From Cereibacter sphaeroides (lineage in GTDB: Bacteria > Pseudomonadota > Alphaproteobacteria > Rhodobacterales > Rhodobacteraceae), in assembly GCA_003243455.1 (NCBI GenBank), contig QFQS01000001.1, positions 310,001 through 374,000 on the forward strand: 64,000 nucleotides of DNA, given 5' to 3'. Shown one piece after another: positions 1 to 6,967 of the stretch. A model generated the notes under the pieces. That model was not told the origin of the DNA. It was given only the letters and a program-made list of their open reading frames with translations, and ran no database searches. The translations under genes were made by a program, and so were the position numbers. The first letter of the stretch is position 1, and each line of letters starts with the position of its first letter.

Positions 1-695
1 GGCTGGAGCGCCAGTTGAACGACCCCTACGTCCAGCGCGCCAAGCGTGAGGGCTATCGCGGTCGCGCGGCCTTCAAGATCATTGAACTGGACGACAAATA
101 TGACTTCCTCAAGCCCGGCGCGCGCGTTGTCGACCTGGGCTGTGCGCCGGGGGGGTGGTGCCAGGTGGCGGTCGCGCGCGTCAACGCGCTTGGCGACCGG
201 GCGGGCAAACCCGTTGGCAGGGTTCTGGGCGTGGATCTGCAAGAGGTGGAGCCTATCGCCGGGGCCGATATTCATCAACTCGACTTCCTGTCGGACGAAG
301 CCGACGAAAAGGTAAAGCAATGGCTCGGCGGCTCGGCCGATGTGGTGATGAGCGACATGGCCGCGGCTTCCTCCGGCCACAAGCAGACCGACCACCTTCG
401 CATTGTGGCTCTGTGTGAGGCTGCGGCGGAGTTCGCCTTTGATGTGCTGGAAACCGGCGGCACCTTTGTCGCCAAGGTGTTGGCTGGCGGGGCGGAAATC
501 GGGCTGCAGACAACCCTGAAGCGAAACTTCACCAAGGTCGCCAATGTAAAACCGCCTGCCAGTCGGTCGAACAGTTCCGAGAAGTTTGTGGTTGCGATGG
601 GGTTCCGCGGACGAGGCGCGAAAGATGTTCCCGGCGCTGACACGGATCAGACGCATATCGCCGAAGGGCAGGGCGAAGACCCGCCCGCAAAATGA
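1..695 (+). CDS. rlmE: 23S rRNA 2'-O-ribose methyltransferase RlmE (FtsJ/RrmJ), 5' end cut by the window
   Basis: RlmE methylates the 2'-oxygen of U2552 in the A-loop of 23S rRNA during 50S maturation, using SAM. The open frame runs from base 3 and has no true start here: the conserved N-terminal LERQLNDPYVQRA is already under way, so the start lies upstream of the window. The SAM-binding loop VVDLGCAPGGWCQVA is clear. The K-D-K-E catalytic tetrad can be placed in AAFK, VVMSDM, FVAKV and SSEKFVV. The tail beyond about residue 200 is acidic and poorly conserved, as is usual. A strong hairpin follows the stop directly. Identity is secure; only the N-terminus is missing. Confidence 0.95.
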   Translation, partial: LERQLNDPYVQRAKREGYRGRAAFKIIELDDKYDFLKPGARVVDLGCAPGGWCQVAVARVNALGDRAGKPVGRVLGVDLQEVEPIAGADIHQLDFLSDEADEKVKQWLGGSADVVMSDMAAASSGHKQTDHLRIVALCEAAAEFAFDVLETGGTFVAKVLAGGAEIGLQTTLKRNFTKVANVKPPASRSNSSEKFVVAMGFRGRGAKDVPGADTDQTHIAEGQGEDPPAK

Positions 696-722
696 AAAGG
701 GGCGCCGCAATGGCGCCCCTTT
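696..722. terminator. Bidirectional intrinsic terminator between rlmE and the convergent MepK-like gene
   Basis: Perfect 11-bp arms (AAAGGGGCGCC / GGCGCCCCTTT) flank the 5-nt loop GCAAT. T-rich sequence follows on both strands, so the hairpin can end both rlmE and the opposing gene at 743-1312. Confidence 0.85.
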
Positions 723-742
723 GTTTACCTAGCGTAAACTAT

Positions 743-1312
743 TCAGGCACCCCAAGTACGCACCGATCCGCAATCCATGTGAACAAAATTCGACCGCGAG
801 TAGGTGCCAACACCGCCCGAGGCGCAGGAGGCTGCCGCCTTGGCCATCTGGCGCACGCTGCGCGACTTCAGGCGCAGATCGGCCGCCTGACCCTTTATGT
901 GCAAAGAGTTACGGGCAACGCCGCTGGAACGCGAACGCAGCATCGCATTGGTCTGCGGGCTGCGGTAACCAGACAGCAGCATGTAGGGTTCGCTGACATC
1001 CAGCAGACGATGTGAAGCCGCCATGATATCGACGTTGCGCGGGTCGATCTTTATCTTGGTATCAGTGCGCCAGTCGCGCATGAAGTAGTTGATTTCCTTT
1101 AGAACTTCCGGAATGTACTCGCCTTCGATCCAGTAGATCGTGTCCATGCTTTCGCCGGTGCGGCCGGAATACATCCTGATCCTACGAATGTCGCCCGCGC
1201 CCTTCAGCAGTGCGAAAGCATTTGAGTATGTCGGAGCTGCTACGACAGCCGTTGCTGCAAAGGCACCAAGCAAACCACGCCGCGTGAGGCCCGTCATCCG
1301 AGTTTCTGTCAT
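743..1312 (-). CDS. Tat-exported DUF882/M15-family murein endopeptidase, MepK(YcbK)-like
   Basis: The predicted product is a 189-residue periplasmic zinc peptidase of the DUF882/peptidase M15 family. Its E. coli relative MepK(YcbK) cuts peptidoglycan cross-links, including the 3-3 links made by L,D-transpeptidases. A twin-arginine signal is visible (TRRGLLG at residues 10-16, then a hydrophobic stretch ending near AFA). The metal-binding pattern is present as H138-x6-D145 (HIKGQAAD) and H178 in FVHMD, with the family motif LSGYRSPQTN at about 113-122. It is transcribed divergently from the L,D-transpeptidase at 1627-3240. Substrate preference is inferred from the family and this neighbour. 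Confidence 0.85.
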   Translation of the reverse strand: MTETRMTGLTRRGLLGAFAATAVVAAPTYSNAFALLKGAGDIRRIRMYSGRTGESMDTIYWIEGEYIPEVLKEINYFMRDWRTDTKIKIDPRNVDIMAASHRLLDVSEPYMLLSGYRSPQTNAMLRSRSSGVARNSLHIKGQAADLRLKSRSVRQMAKAAASCASGGVGTYSRSNFVHMDCGSVRTWGA

Positions 1313-1626
1313 TATAAGCGCCTGTCCCGTATCCGTGTCGCGACCGCCTTACCGGCAGTTCGTTCGCAACTTATCCCCAAGTGCATGATCTCTATGCCAC
1401 GGCGCGATTCTTTCACCAAGCCTTGATTGCGCCCGATTGGCGAACAGATGCTTAATCGGCAGATTGCCGCGCAACCTGATGTGAACCGCCGTTCGGCCAT
1501 CTGCGTCCAACTTGTCACAGTGGATAGCAGGCTGACCCAGCGGCAGAGGTGTCGGCAATGGACAGTCCCCAAGGATTCGCAGACACTTGGCAGGACACGC
1601 GATTTGTATCGGGACGATTGTTGCTC
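1313..1626. other. Divergent intergenic region between the MepK-like and L,D-transpeptidase genes
   Basis: This 314-bp gap must hold the promoters of both divergent cell-wall genes. I could not assign a convincing -35/-10 pair, operator or RNA gene in it. Short open frames here have no ribosome binding site and look spurious. Confidence 0.5.
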
Positions 1627-3240
1627 ATGACCCAGACCTGCCGACGCCCTCCGATGCCGCTCTGGTTGTGTGCCACTTTTTTAATCATATCGTTGATCGC
1701 ACCGCAGGTTTCCCTTGCGTCAGAGGCGCAGACGACGGCTTTCAGACAGGCGGTTGCCGAGGCGGCAGCCGAGGATGAGGCGCTCGCAGCCTTCTATCGT
1801 GACAATGATTATCAGGCCATCTGGACAGACGCCGACGACTCGGCGCGGCGCGGCGCGCTTCTGACTGCGCTTTCACATGCCGATGATCATGCTCTGCCGG
1901 TCAATCGCTATGATCCCGACCAGTTGGTCGGCGCCCTTCGCTCTGCCTGGTCCGAGCGAGACCGGGGCCGGATCGAGGTACGGATGTCGCGCGCCTTCCT
2001 TGACTATGCGCGCGATGTCCAGACCGGCGCGCTGATGCCGGCAAAGGTCGATGCGGGCATCCTGCGTGAGGTTCCGGTTCGGGATCGGCGCGAACAGATC
2101 GCGGCATTCAGCAAAGCCGACCCGGTCGCCTATCTGCAGGCACTGCCGCCCAGAACGCCGGAATATGCCCTGCTGATGCGCGAGCGGCTGCTGTTGCAGA
2201 AGCGGATCGCGGATGGCGGCTGGGGTCCGACAGTTTCGTCGAAATCGCTTCAACCGGGCGACTTCGGGCAGGCCGTAGTGCAGTTGCGCGATCGCCTGGT
2301 CGCCATGGGGATGATGGGGCAGACCGCTTCGCAGGACTATGACGGGCCGTTGATCCGCGCGGTCCAGCAGTTCCAGTATCTGCACGGCCTGGCCACGGAC
2401 GGCGTGGCGGGGGCCGATACGGTGCAAGAGATCAACGTCTCGCCGGAACAGCGCCTGAAATCCGTGGTCGTCGCCATGGAGAGAGAGCGGTGGATGAACA
2501 TCGACAGGGGTGACCGCTATATCTGGGTGAACCTGCCCGATTTCAGCACACGCATCGTCGATCACGGCAAAATCACTTTCCAGACCCGGTCCGTCATAGG
2601 CAAGAACGACCCCGACCGTCGCACCCCCGAATTCTCGGATCAGATGGAATACATGGTGGTGAATCCAAGCTGGAACGTTCCCCGCTCGATCACCACCAAA
2701 GAGTATCTGCCGCTTTTGAAAAGCAATCCGAACGCGGCGGGGCATTTGAAGATCGTGGACCGCAACGGACGGGTCGTGCCGCGCAGCCAGATAAACTTCG
2801 CGGCCTATACCGCGCGGAACTTCCCCTATTCGATGCGCCAGCCGCCTTCGGACGGCAACGCGCTTGGGAAGGTCAAGTTTATGTTTCCGAACGTGAACAA
2901 CATCTACTTGCACGATACGCCGCAGAAAGAGTTGTTCACACAACCCGTGCGCGCCTACAGCCATGGCTGCATCCGGCTGAACGACCCCTTCGATTTCGCC
3001 TATGCATTGCTGGCTGTGCAATCGGACGATCCGCAGGGACTGTTCTCGCAGCACCTGAAGACGGACGTCGAGACAGTGATCAAGCTGGACGTGCCGGTGC
3101 CGGTGCATCTGGTCTATTTCACCGCCTATCCCACGGCCAAGGGTCAGATGACCTACCGGCGCGATGTCTATGGCCGCGACGCACGCATCTTCGAGGCATT
3201 GACCGAGGCCGGGGTGGCGCTGGAGCCGGTTCAGGGTTAG
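1627..3240 (+). CDS. L,D-transpeptidase of the YcbB/LdtD type (PG-binding plus YkuD domains)
   Basis: This periplasmic enzyme forms 3-3 cross-links in peptidoglycan. I place the start at 1627, because the protein then opens with a signal peptide (basic MTQTCRRPP, hydrophobic core, cleavage near SLASEA). An upstream in-frame ATG at 1549 would bury that signal. The 537-residue chain has an N-terminal scaffold region, a PG_binding_1 segment (about residues 205-275) and a C-terminal YkuD catalytic domain. The catalytic motif is SHGCIRLNDP with nucleophile Cys448, and a conserved His lies just before it in YLHDTP. Size and order match the YcbB family. It is followed closely by lpxD on the same strand. 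Confidence 0.9.
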   Translation: MTQTCRRPPMPLWLCATFLIISLIAPQVSLASEAQTTAFRQAVAEAAAEDEALAAFYRDNDYQAIWTDADDSARRGALLTALSHADDHALPVNRYDPDQLVGALRSAWSERDRGRIEVRMSRAFLDYARDVQTGALMPAKVDAGILREVPVRDRREQIAAFSKADPVAYLQALPPRTPEYALLMRERLLLQKRIADGGWGPTVSSKSLQPGDFGQAVVQLRDRLVAMGMMGQTASQDYDGPLIRAVQQFQYLHGLATDGVAGADTVQEINVSPEQRLKSVVVAMERERWMNIDRGDRYIWVNLPDFSTRIVDHGKITFQTRSVIGKNDPDRRTPEFSDQMEYMVVNPSWNVPRSITTKEYLPLLKSNPNAAGHLKIVDRNGRVVPRSQINFAAYTARNFPYSMRQPPSDGNALGKVKFMFPNVNNIYLHDTPQKELFTQPVRAYSHGCIRLNDPFDFAYALLAVQSDDPQGLFSQHLKTDVETVIKLDVPVPVHLVYFTAYPTAKGQMTYRRDVYGRDARIFEALTEAGVALEPVQG

Positions 3241-3279
3241 ATCAGGCCGGGGTGGTGCAAAGGCTGCCCGAGGCTGGAG

Positions 3280-4377
3280 ATGCCCATGGGCTATTCGATC
3301 CGCGAGATTGCAGCTGCGCTTGGCGCTGACGCCATGGGCGATGTCGATCTGATTGTGGATGAGGCTTCCGAACCTGCGGCGGCAGGGCCAAGGGCTTTGG
3401 CGCTGGCAATGAATCCCAAGTATGCCGATGGTCTGGCAACGGGCGCTGCCCAAGCTGCGATCCTTTGGCCCGGCGCGGATTGGCAGGTGCTTGGATTGCG
3501 CGCGGCCATCGTCGTGCCGCGCCCGCGAGTGGCCATGTCGGGGCTGACGCGGATCTTTGATCCGGGGCCCCAGATTGGCAAGGGCATTCATCCGACAGCC
3601 GTTATTGACCCCGGTGCGGACATTGGCGCAGGTGCGCGGATCGGGCCATTCGTGGTTGTCGCTGCCGGTGTCCGGATCGGGCCGAATGCGCGCATCGCCT
3701 CGCACGTCTCGATCGCCGAGGGCGCGCGCATCGGCGATGACGCCCTGATCCTTCAGGGAGCAAGGATAGGTGCCCGCGTCGTCATCGGCGACCGTTTCAT
3801 CTGCCAGCCGGGCGCGGTCATCGGTGGCGACGGCTTTTCCTTTGTCACCCCCGAAAAATCCGGCGTCGAACAGGTGCGTGAGACTTTGGGAGCGCGCGAG
3901 AATATTCAATCCCAGGGCTGGATGCGTATCCATTCGCTTGGCTCGGTTCAGATCGGCGACGATGTCGAGATCGGCACCAATGCCGCCGTGGATCGCGGCA
4001 CGATCCGCAGCACGATGATCGGCAATGGCACGAAGTTGGACAACCTCGTCCACCTTGGCCACAACGTTCAGGTCGGTAAGGATTGCCTGATCTGCGGTCA
4101 GGTCGGTGTTGCGGGCTCGGTCAGGATCGGCGACCGGGTTGTTCTGGCCGGGCAGGTCGGCGTGAATGACAACATCTTCATCGGCGATGATGTGATCGCC
4201 GGCGGTGCCAGCAAGATTTTCACCAACGTTCCGGCAGGGCGCGTTCTGCTTGGTTATCCGGCGGTCAAGATGGACAGCCATATCGAGATGCAGAAGGCGC
4301 TGCGCCGTCTGCCCCGGCTGTCAGCCGCAGTGGCTGCCTTGCAGAAAGCCATTTCAAAACCCGATGCAAATGACTAA
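3280..4377 (+). CDS. lpxD: UDP-3-O-(3-hydroxyacyl)glucosamine N-acyltransferase LpxD
   Basis: LpxD adds the second 3-hydroxyacyl chain, from acyl-ACP, to UDP-3-O-acyl-glucosamine in lipid A synthesis. The 365-residue protein has the family layout: an N-terminal uridine-binding domain (about 1-100), a long left-handed beta helix of hexapeptide repeats (I/V-G-x-x-A pattern, about 105-330), and a short C-terminal helical tail. The probable catalytic base is His261 in the LGHN motif. ATGs at 3280 and 3286 are both possible, each with a GAGG/GGAG sequence upstream. The following genes encode an acyl carrier protein and a ketoacyl synthase, which suggests local supply of its acyl donor. Confidence 0.95.
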   Translation: MPMGYSIREIAAALGADAMGDVDLIVDEASEPAAAGPRALALAMNPKYADGLATGAAQAAILWPGADWQVLGLRAAIVVPRPRVAMSGLTRIFDPGPQIGKGIHPTAVIDPGADIGAGARIGPFVVVAAGVRIGPNARIASHVSIAEGARIGDDALILQGARIGARVVIGDRFICQPGAVIGGDGFSFVTPEKSGVEQVRETLGARENIQSQGWMRIHSLGSVQIGDDVEIGTNAAVDRGTIRSTMIGNGTKLDNLVHLGHNVQVGKDCLICGQVGVAGSVRIGDRVVLAGQVGVNDNIFIGDDVIAGGASKIFTNVPAGRVLLGYPAVKMDSHIEMQKALRRLPRLSAAVAALQKAISKPDAND

Positions 4378-4406
4378 ACCGGCGCCGTGCCGCCATGGGG
4401 AACGAC

Positions 4407-4673
4407 ATGACGCAAAGCGTTAAGGACAAGGTTATCGCCATCATCGCTGAACAGGCGGTTCTCGATCCGTCGGACGTGACCATGGACGCGACGCTGGAAA
4501 GCCTTGGCATCGACAGTCTCGGTCTGGTCGAATCCATCTTCGCCATCGAGGAGGCTTTCGACATCTCGGTTCCATTCAACGCCAACGATCCCGGTGACAG
4601 CGAGTTCGATATTTCCACCGTTGCCTCCATCGTCACGGCGGTTGAGGGGCTGGTGGCTGCGCGCGCCGGATGA
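4407..4673 (+). CDS. Acyl carrier protein (second-type ACP beside lpxD)
   Basis: This is a small acidic four-helix acyl carrier protein of 88 residues. Ser37 in the motif GIDSLGLVES is the site for 4'-phosphopantetheine. The start at 4407 is preferred over 4395 because GGGGA lies just upstream of it, whereas nothing resembling a ribosome binding site precedes 4395. The sequence departs from the usual fatty-acid AcpP, and the gene overlaps the next one (a ketoacyl synthase) by four bases (ATGA). It is therefore probably a dedicated carrier rather than the main AcpP. Sitting between lpxD and a KAS, a role in making special acyl chains for lipid A or another lipid is plausible but inferred. Confidence 0.88.
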   Translation: MTQSVKDKVIAIIAEQAVLDPSDVTMDATLESLGIDSLGLVESIFAIEEAFDISVPFNANDPGDSEFDISTVASIVTAVEGLVAARAG

Positions 4674-5881
4674 AGCGTGTCGTCATCACAGGGGCGGGCA
4701 CGATCAACGCCCTTGCCCATGACGTGCCGGGAACGCTTGAAGCGTTCCGCGAGGGGCGCTGCGGCATCACCGACCTGGACATTCGGGACAAGGACCGCCT
4801 GTCGATACAGATCGGCGGGCAGGTGCATAACTGGGATCCCGAGGTGCACTTCAACCGCCAGCAGATTGTCCTGTATGACAAGTTCACCCAGTTCACGCTG
4901 CTTGCCGCGCGAGAGGCCGTGGCGCAGTCGGGACTGAACTTCGACGGCCATCTGGGCTATGAGGCGGGGGTCGTCCTTGGCACCGCCGGGGGTGGCGTGA
5001 ACACCTGGGACGAGAATTATCGCGCCGTCTATGAAGAAGGCAAGAACCGCGTCCACCCGTTCGTCGTGCCGAAGTTGATGAACAACGCGGCCGCCAGTCA
5101 CTTGTCGATGGAGTTCAACCTGAAAGGGCCGAGCTTCTCGGTCGCCACCGCCTGCGCCAGTTCCAACCACGCGATGGGCCTCGCCTATCAGATGATCCGG
5201 GGCGGCGGCGCGCAGGCGATGCTGACGGGCGGGTCGGAATCCATGCTGTGTTTCGGCGGGATCAAGGCCTGGGAAGGCCTGCGCGTCATGTCAAAGGACG
5301 CCTGCCGCCCCTTCAGCCTGAACCGCAACGGGATGGTGCAGGGCGAAGGTGCCGCTGTCTTCGTTTTTGAGGAATACGACCACGCCCGCAAACGCGGAGC
5401 GGACATTCTGGCCGAAGTTGCGGGCTTTGCGATGACCTCGGATGCATCGGATATCGTTATGCCGTCAAAGCAAGGTGCTGCTCGGGCCATAGCCGGGGCG
5501 CTGCGCGACGGGCGGATCAATGGCGACGAGGTGGGCTATATCAACGCCCATGGCACCGGCACTGCGGCGAACGACAAGACCGAATGTGCAGCCGTGGCCG
5601 ATGTCTTTGGCCATCATGCCGACCGGCTGATGATTTCATCCACCAAGTCCATGCACGGCCATCTGATCGGTGGCACGGGGGCGGTCGAGTTGCTCGCCTG
5701 CGTCATGGCGCTGCGCGACGGGGTGATCGCGCCGACGATCGGTTATGAGGAAGCGGACCCGGAATGCGCACTGGACGTGGTGCCGAACACGGCACGTGAG
5801 GCAAAGGTGGATGTGGTCTTGTCCAACGCCTTCGCCTTTGGCGGGCTGAACGCCGTTCTGGCGCTGCGCCGCCTGGCCTGA
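4670..5881 (+). CDS. Beta-ketoacyl-ACP synthase, FabF/KAS II-like
   Basis: The 403-residue thiolase-fold enzyme condenses malonyl-ACP with an acyl primer. The KAS II catalytic set is complete: Cys162 in TACASSNH, His294 in NAHGTGT, and Lys326 with His331 in KSMHGHL. Length fits FabF. The start ATG overlaps the stop of the ACP gene, so the two are translationally coupled and probably work as a pair. The dedicated pairing and the position after lpxD recall the acpXL/fabF clusters that build very long chains for lipid A in rhizobia. No lpxXL, fabZ or dehydrogenase is present here, so that link is only a suggestion. Confidence 0.9.
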   Translation: MKRVVITGAGTINALAHDVPGTLEAFREGRCGITDLDIRDKDRLSIQIGGQVHNWDPEVHFNRQQIVLYDKFTQFTLLAAREAVAQSGLNFDGHLGYEAGVVLGTAGGGVNTWDENYRAVYEEGKNRVHPFVVPKLMNNAAASHLSMEFNLKGPSFSVATACASSNHAMGLAYQMIRGGGAQAMLTGGSESMLCFGGIKAWEGLRVMSKDACRPFSLNRNGMVQGEGAAVFVFEEYDHARKRGADILAEVAGFAMTSDASDIVMPSKQGAARAIAGALRDGRINGDEVGYINAHGTGTAANDKTECAAVADVFGHHADRLMISSTKSMHGHLIGGTGAVELLACVMALRDGVIAPTIGYEEADPECALDVVPNTAREAKVDVVLSNAFAFGGLNAVLALRRLA

Positions 5882-5921
5882 GTCTGCCGCCGCGCGCCAT
5901 CGCGCACGGCGGCCTGTCGCA

Positions 5922-6545
5922 TCAGTTGGCTTTGACGGGCAGTTTCGAGATAGCGTCGAAGCCTGCGGTAAAGCCTTTCAGCGAAACGTTCAGCACGACC
6001 TTCTGGTCGGGCGCTGCAACCGGAACGATGGTCAGCGTCGCCTTGTTACCTTTCTTGAAGCCGTCGACTTCCGCCTGGGTGAAGCCCACGCGCGAAACGC
6101 AGCCAAGCGGTGCGCACCAGGTGAAGGGATAGCGCTTGGGCTGGTTGGTATCGACCGCGAAGGTCAGTTGTTCGGTCAGCAGGGTTTCCAGCGGCGCAAC
6201 GATGGTCGCGCCCGCCACAGCCGCCTGACCGGCGGGCAGCGCGAACAGGCTGATCTCGGCCACGCTGTTACCCTTGTCATCCTTCAGCAGCTGATACAAC
6301 TGGCAGGGGTTTGCACCGTCTTCGGTCCGCAGGCAGCGCTGCTCCCAATCGTCGAATTTCGCTTCCGTATAGGTCGTGCCCGGCCCGTCCGCCGCTTGCA
6401 CCGGGGTTCCGGTCGACAGTCCAGCCGCCGGATCGGCCTGTTCTTGCGTGGCAGGCGGATGAGCGTCGTCCTGCGCGAAGGCGGCCGCAGCTGCAAGCAG
6501 CGACAGCCCGGCAGCAAGGGAAAGGGATCGGGTCAGGGTTTTCAT
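5922..6545 (-). CDS. Invasion-associated locus B (IalB) family periplasmic protein
   Basis: The 207-residue secreted protein has a clear Sec signal peptide (MKTLTRSL, hydrophobic core, AFAQ). The start at 6545 is chosen because it puts the basic residues at the N-terminus; an ATG four codons upstream is possible. After an acidic linker come IalB family features: WEQRC, a pair of cysteines in the central part, and WCAPLGC around the middle of the chain. IalB was named in Bartonella for an effect on erythrocyte invasion, but homologues are common in free-living alphaproteobacteria and their biochemical role is not known. It is a single gene, convergent with the KAS gene. Confidence 0.85.
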   Translation of the reverse strand: MKTLTRSLSLAAGLSLLAAAAAFAQDDAHPPATQEQADPAAGLSTGTPVQAADGPGTTYTEAKFDDWEQRCLRTEDGANPCQLYQLLKDDKGNSVAEISLFALPAGQAAVAGATIVAPLETLLTEQLTFAVDTNQPKRYPFTWCAPLGCVSRVGFTQAEVDGFKKGNKATLTIVPVAAPDQKVVLNVSLKGFTAGFDAISKLPVKAN

Positions 6546-6654
6546 ATGTTGTTCCATGAAGGTGGTATGGTTGCGACTGCGTTAGCATGGCGGGATGGCG
6601 CTGTCAGGTCCGAAATCGTGCTGCTCGCGCGCCTGTGTGAAGCTCTGCCAAAAA

Positions 6655-6728
6655 CAGAAAAAGGGCCCGCAGCGAGGCCCTTTTTCCATTTGCAGTCTTG
6701 CTCCCTGTCGGACTGGCCGACTTCATTG
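6655..6728 (-). ncRNA. Candidate small RNA with its own promoter and terminator
   Basis: Reading the minus strand, a -35/-10 pair (TTGACG at 6763-6758, 17 bp, TAGCGT at 6740-6735) is followed about 50-80 nt later by a strong terminator. Its 11-bp stem is GAAAAAGGGCC / GGCCCTTTTTC (6657-6667 / 6676-6686), followed by TGTTTTTGG. The predicted transcript is about 70-75 nt, with a small 5' hairpin (GTCGG-CCAGT-CCGAC) and an unpaired A-rich middle. That is the usual outline of an Hfq-type trans-acting sRNA. No credible coding frame fills it. The transcript is predicted, not observed. Confidence 0.45.
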
Positions 6729-6734
6729 AGTAAG

Positions 6735-6763
6735 ACGCTAAGGCCAATTTTCCCACGCGTCAA
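6735..6763 (-). promoter_or_regulatory. Promoter of the candidate small RNA at 6655-6728
   Basis: TTGACG and TAGCGT are separated by exactly 17 bp. The TTGACG -35 matches the strong -35 also seen ahead of ilvI in this window; the -10 is weaker. Confidence 0.45.
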
Positions 6764-6810
6764 CGAGATTCTTTACAGTTTTTAGACACTCACGGTCTTT
6801 GAAAAGTAAT

Positions 6811-6909
6811 GAAAAAATGCCGCGCCAGGCTTTGGCGCGGCCAGTCATACAGGGAGGAAGTCGTGCCCGGGGGAAAGCACCTGAAACCACGGGCAAGATG
6901 GACACTGGC
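6811..6909 (-). ncRNA. Second candidate small RNA or structured leader, ending in a U-run terminator
   Basis: On the minus strand a perfect 9-bp hairpin (GCCGCGCCA / TGGCGCGGC at 6841-6819) runs into ATTTTTTC, a typical intrinsic terminator, although no annotated gene reads into it. Upstream, a 6-bp closing stem (GCCAGT / ACTGGC, 6909-6904 with 6845-6840) and an inner 6-bp hairpin enclose an unpaired CUUCCUCCCU, which is complementary to Shine-Dalgarno sequences. A weak promoter-like TTGCGG-18-TTTATT precedes it. Alternatively the plus strand carries a 17-codon GTG frame (6863-6916) behind GGAGG, or a leader of the next gene. Confidence is low to moderate. Confidence 0.35.
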
Positions 6910-6967
6910 AGAATAAACTTAACAATGTATTTTCGCCGCAAAGGCAGCTTTGGACCGGAGGAATTTT

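Noticed and set aside
1873..4281. An 802-codon open frame antisense to the L,D-transpeptidase and lpxD genes
   Set aside because: It lies opposite two well-supported genes, has His/Asp-rich composition from reading high-GC codons backwards, and shows no domain or ribosome binding site.
6601..6660. A TCAGGTCCG sequence resembling the conserved loop of signal recognition particle RNA
   Set aside because: The rest of the SRP domain IV (GGAAGCAGCC) is missing and no long hairpin forms, so the match is too short to mean anything.
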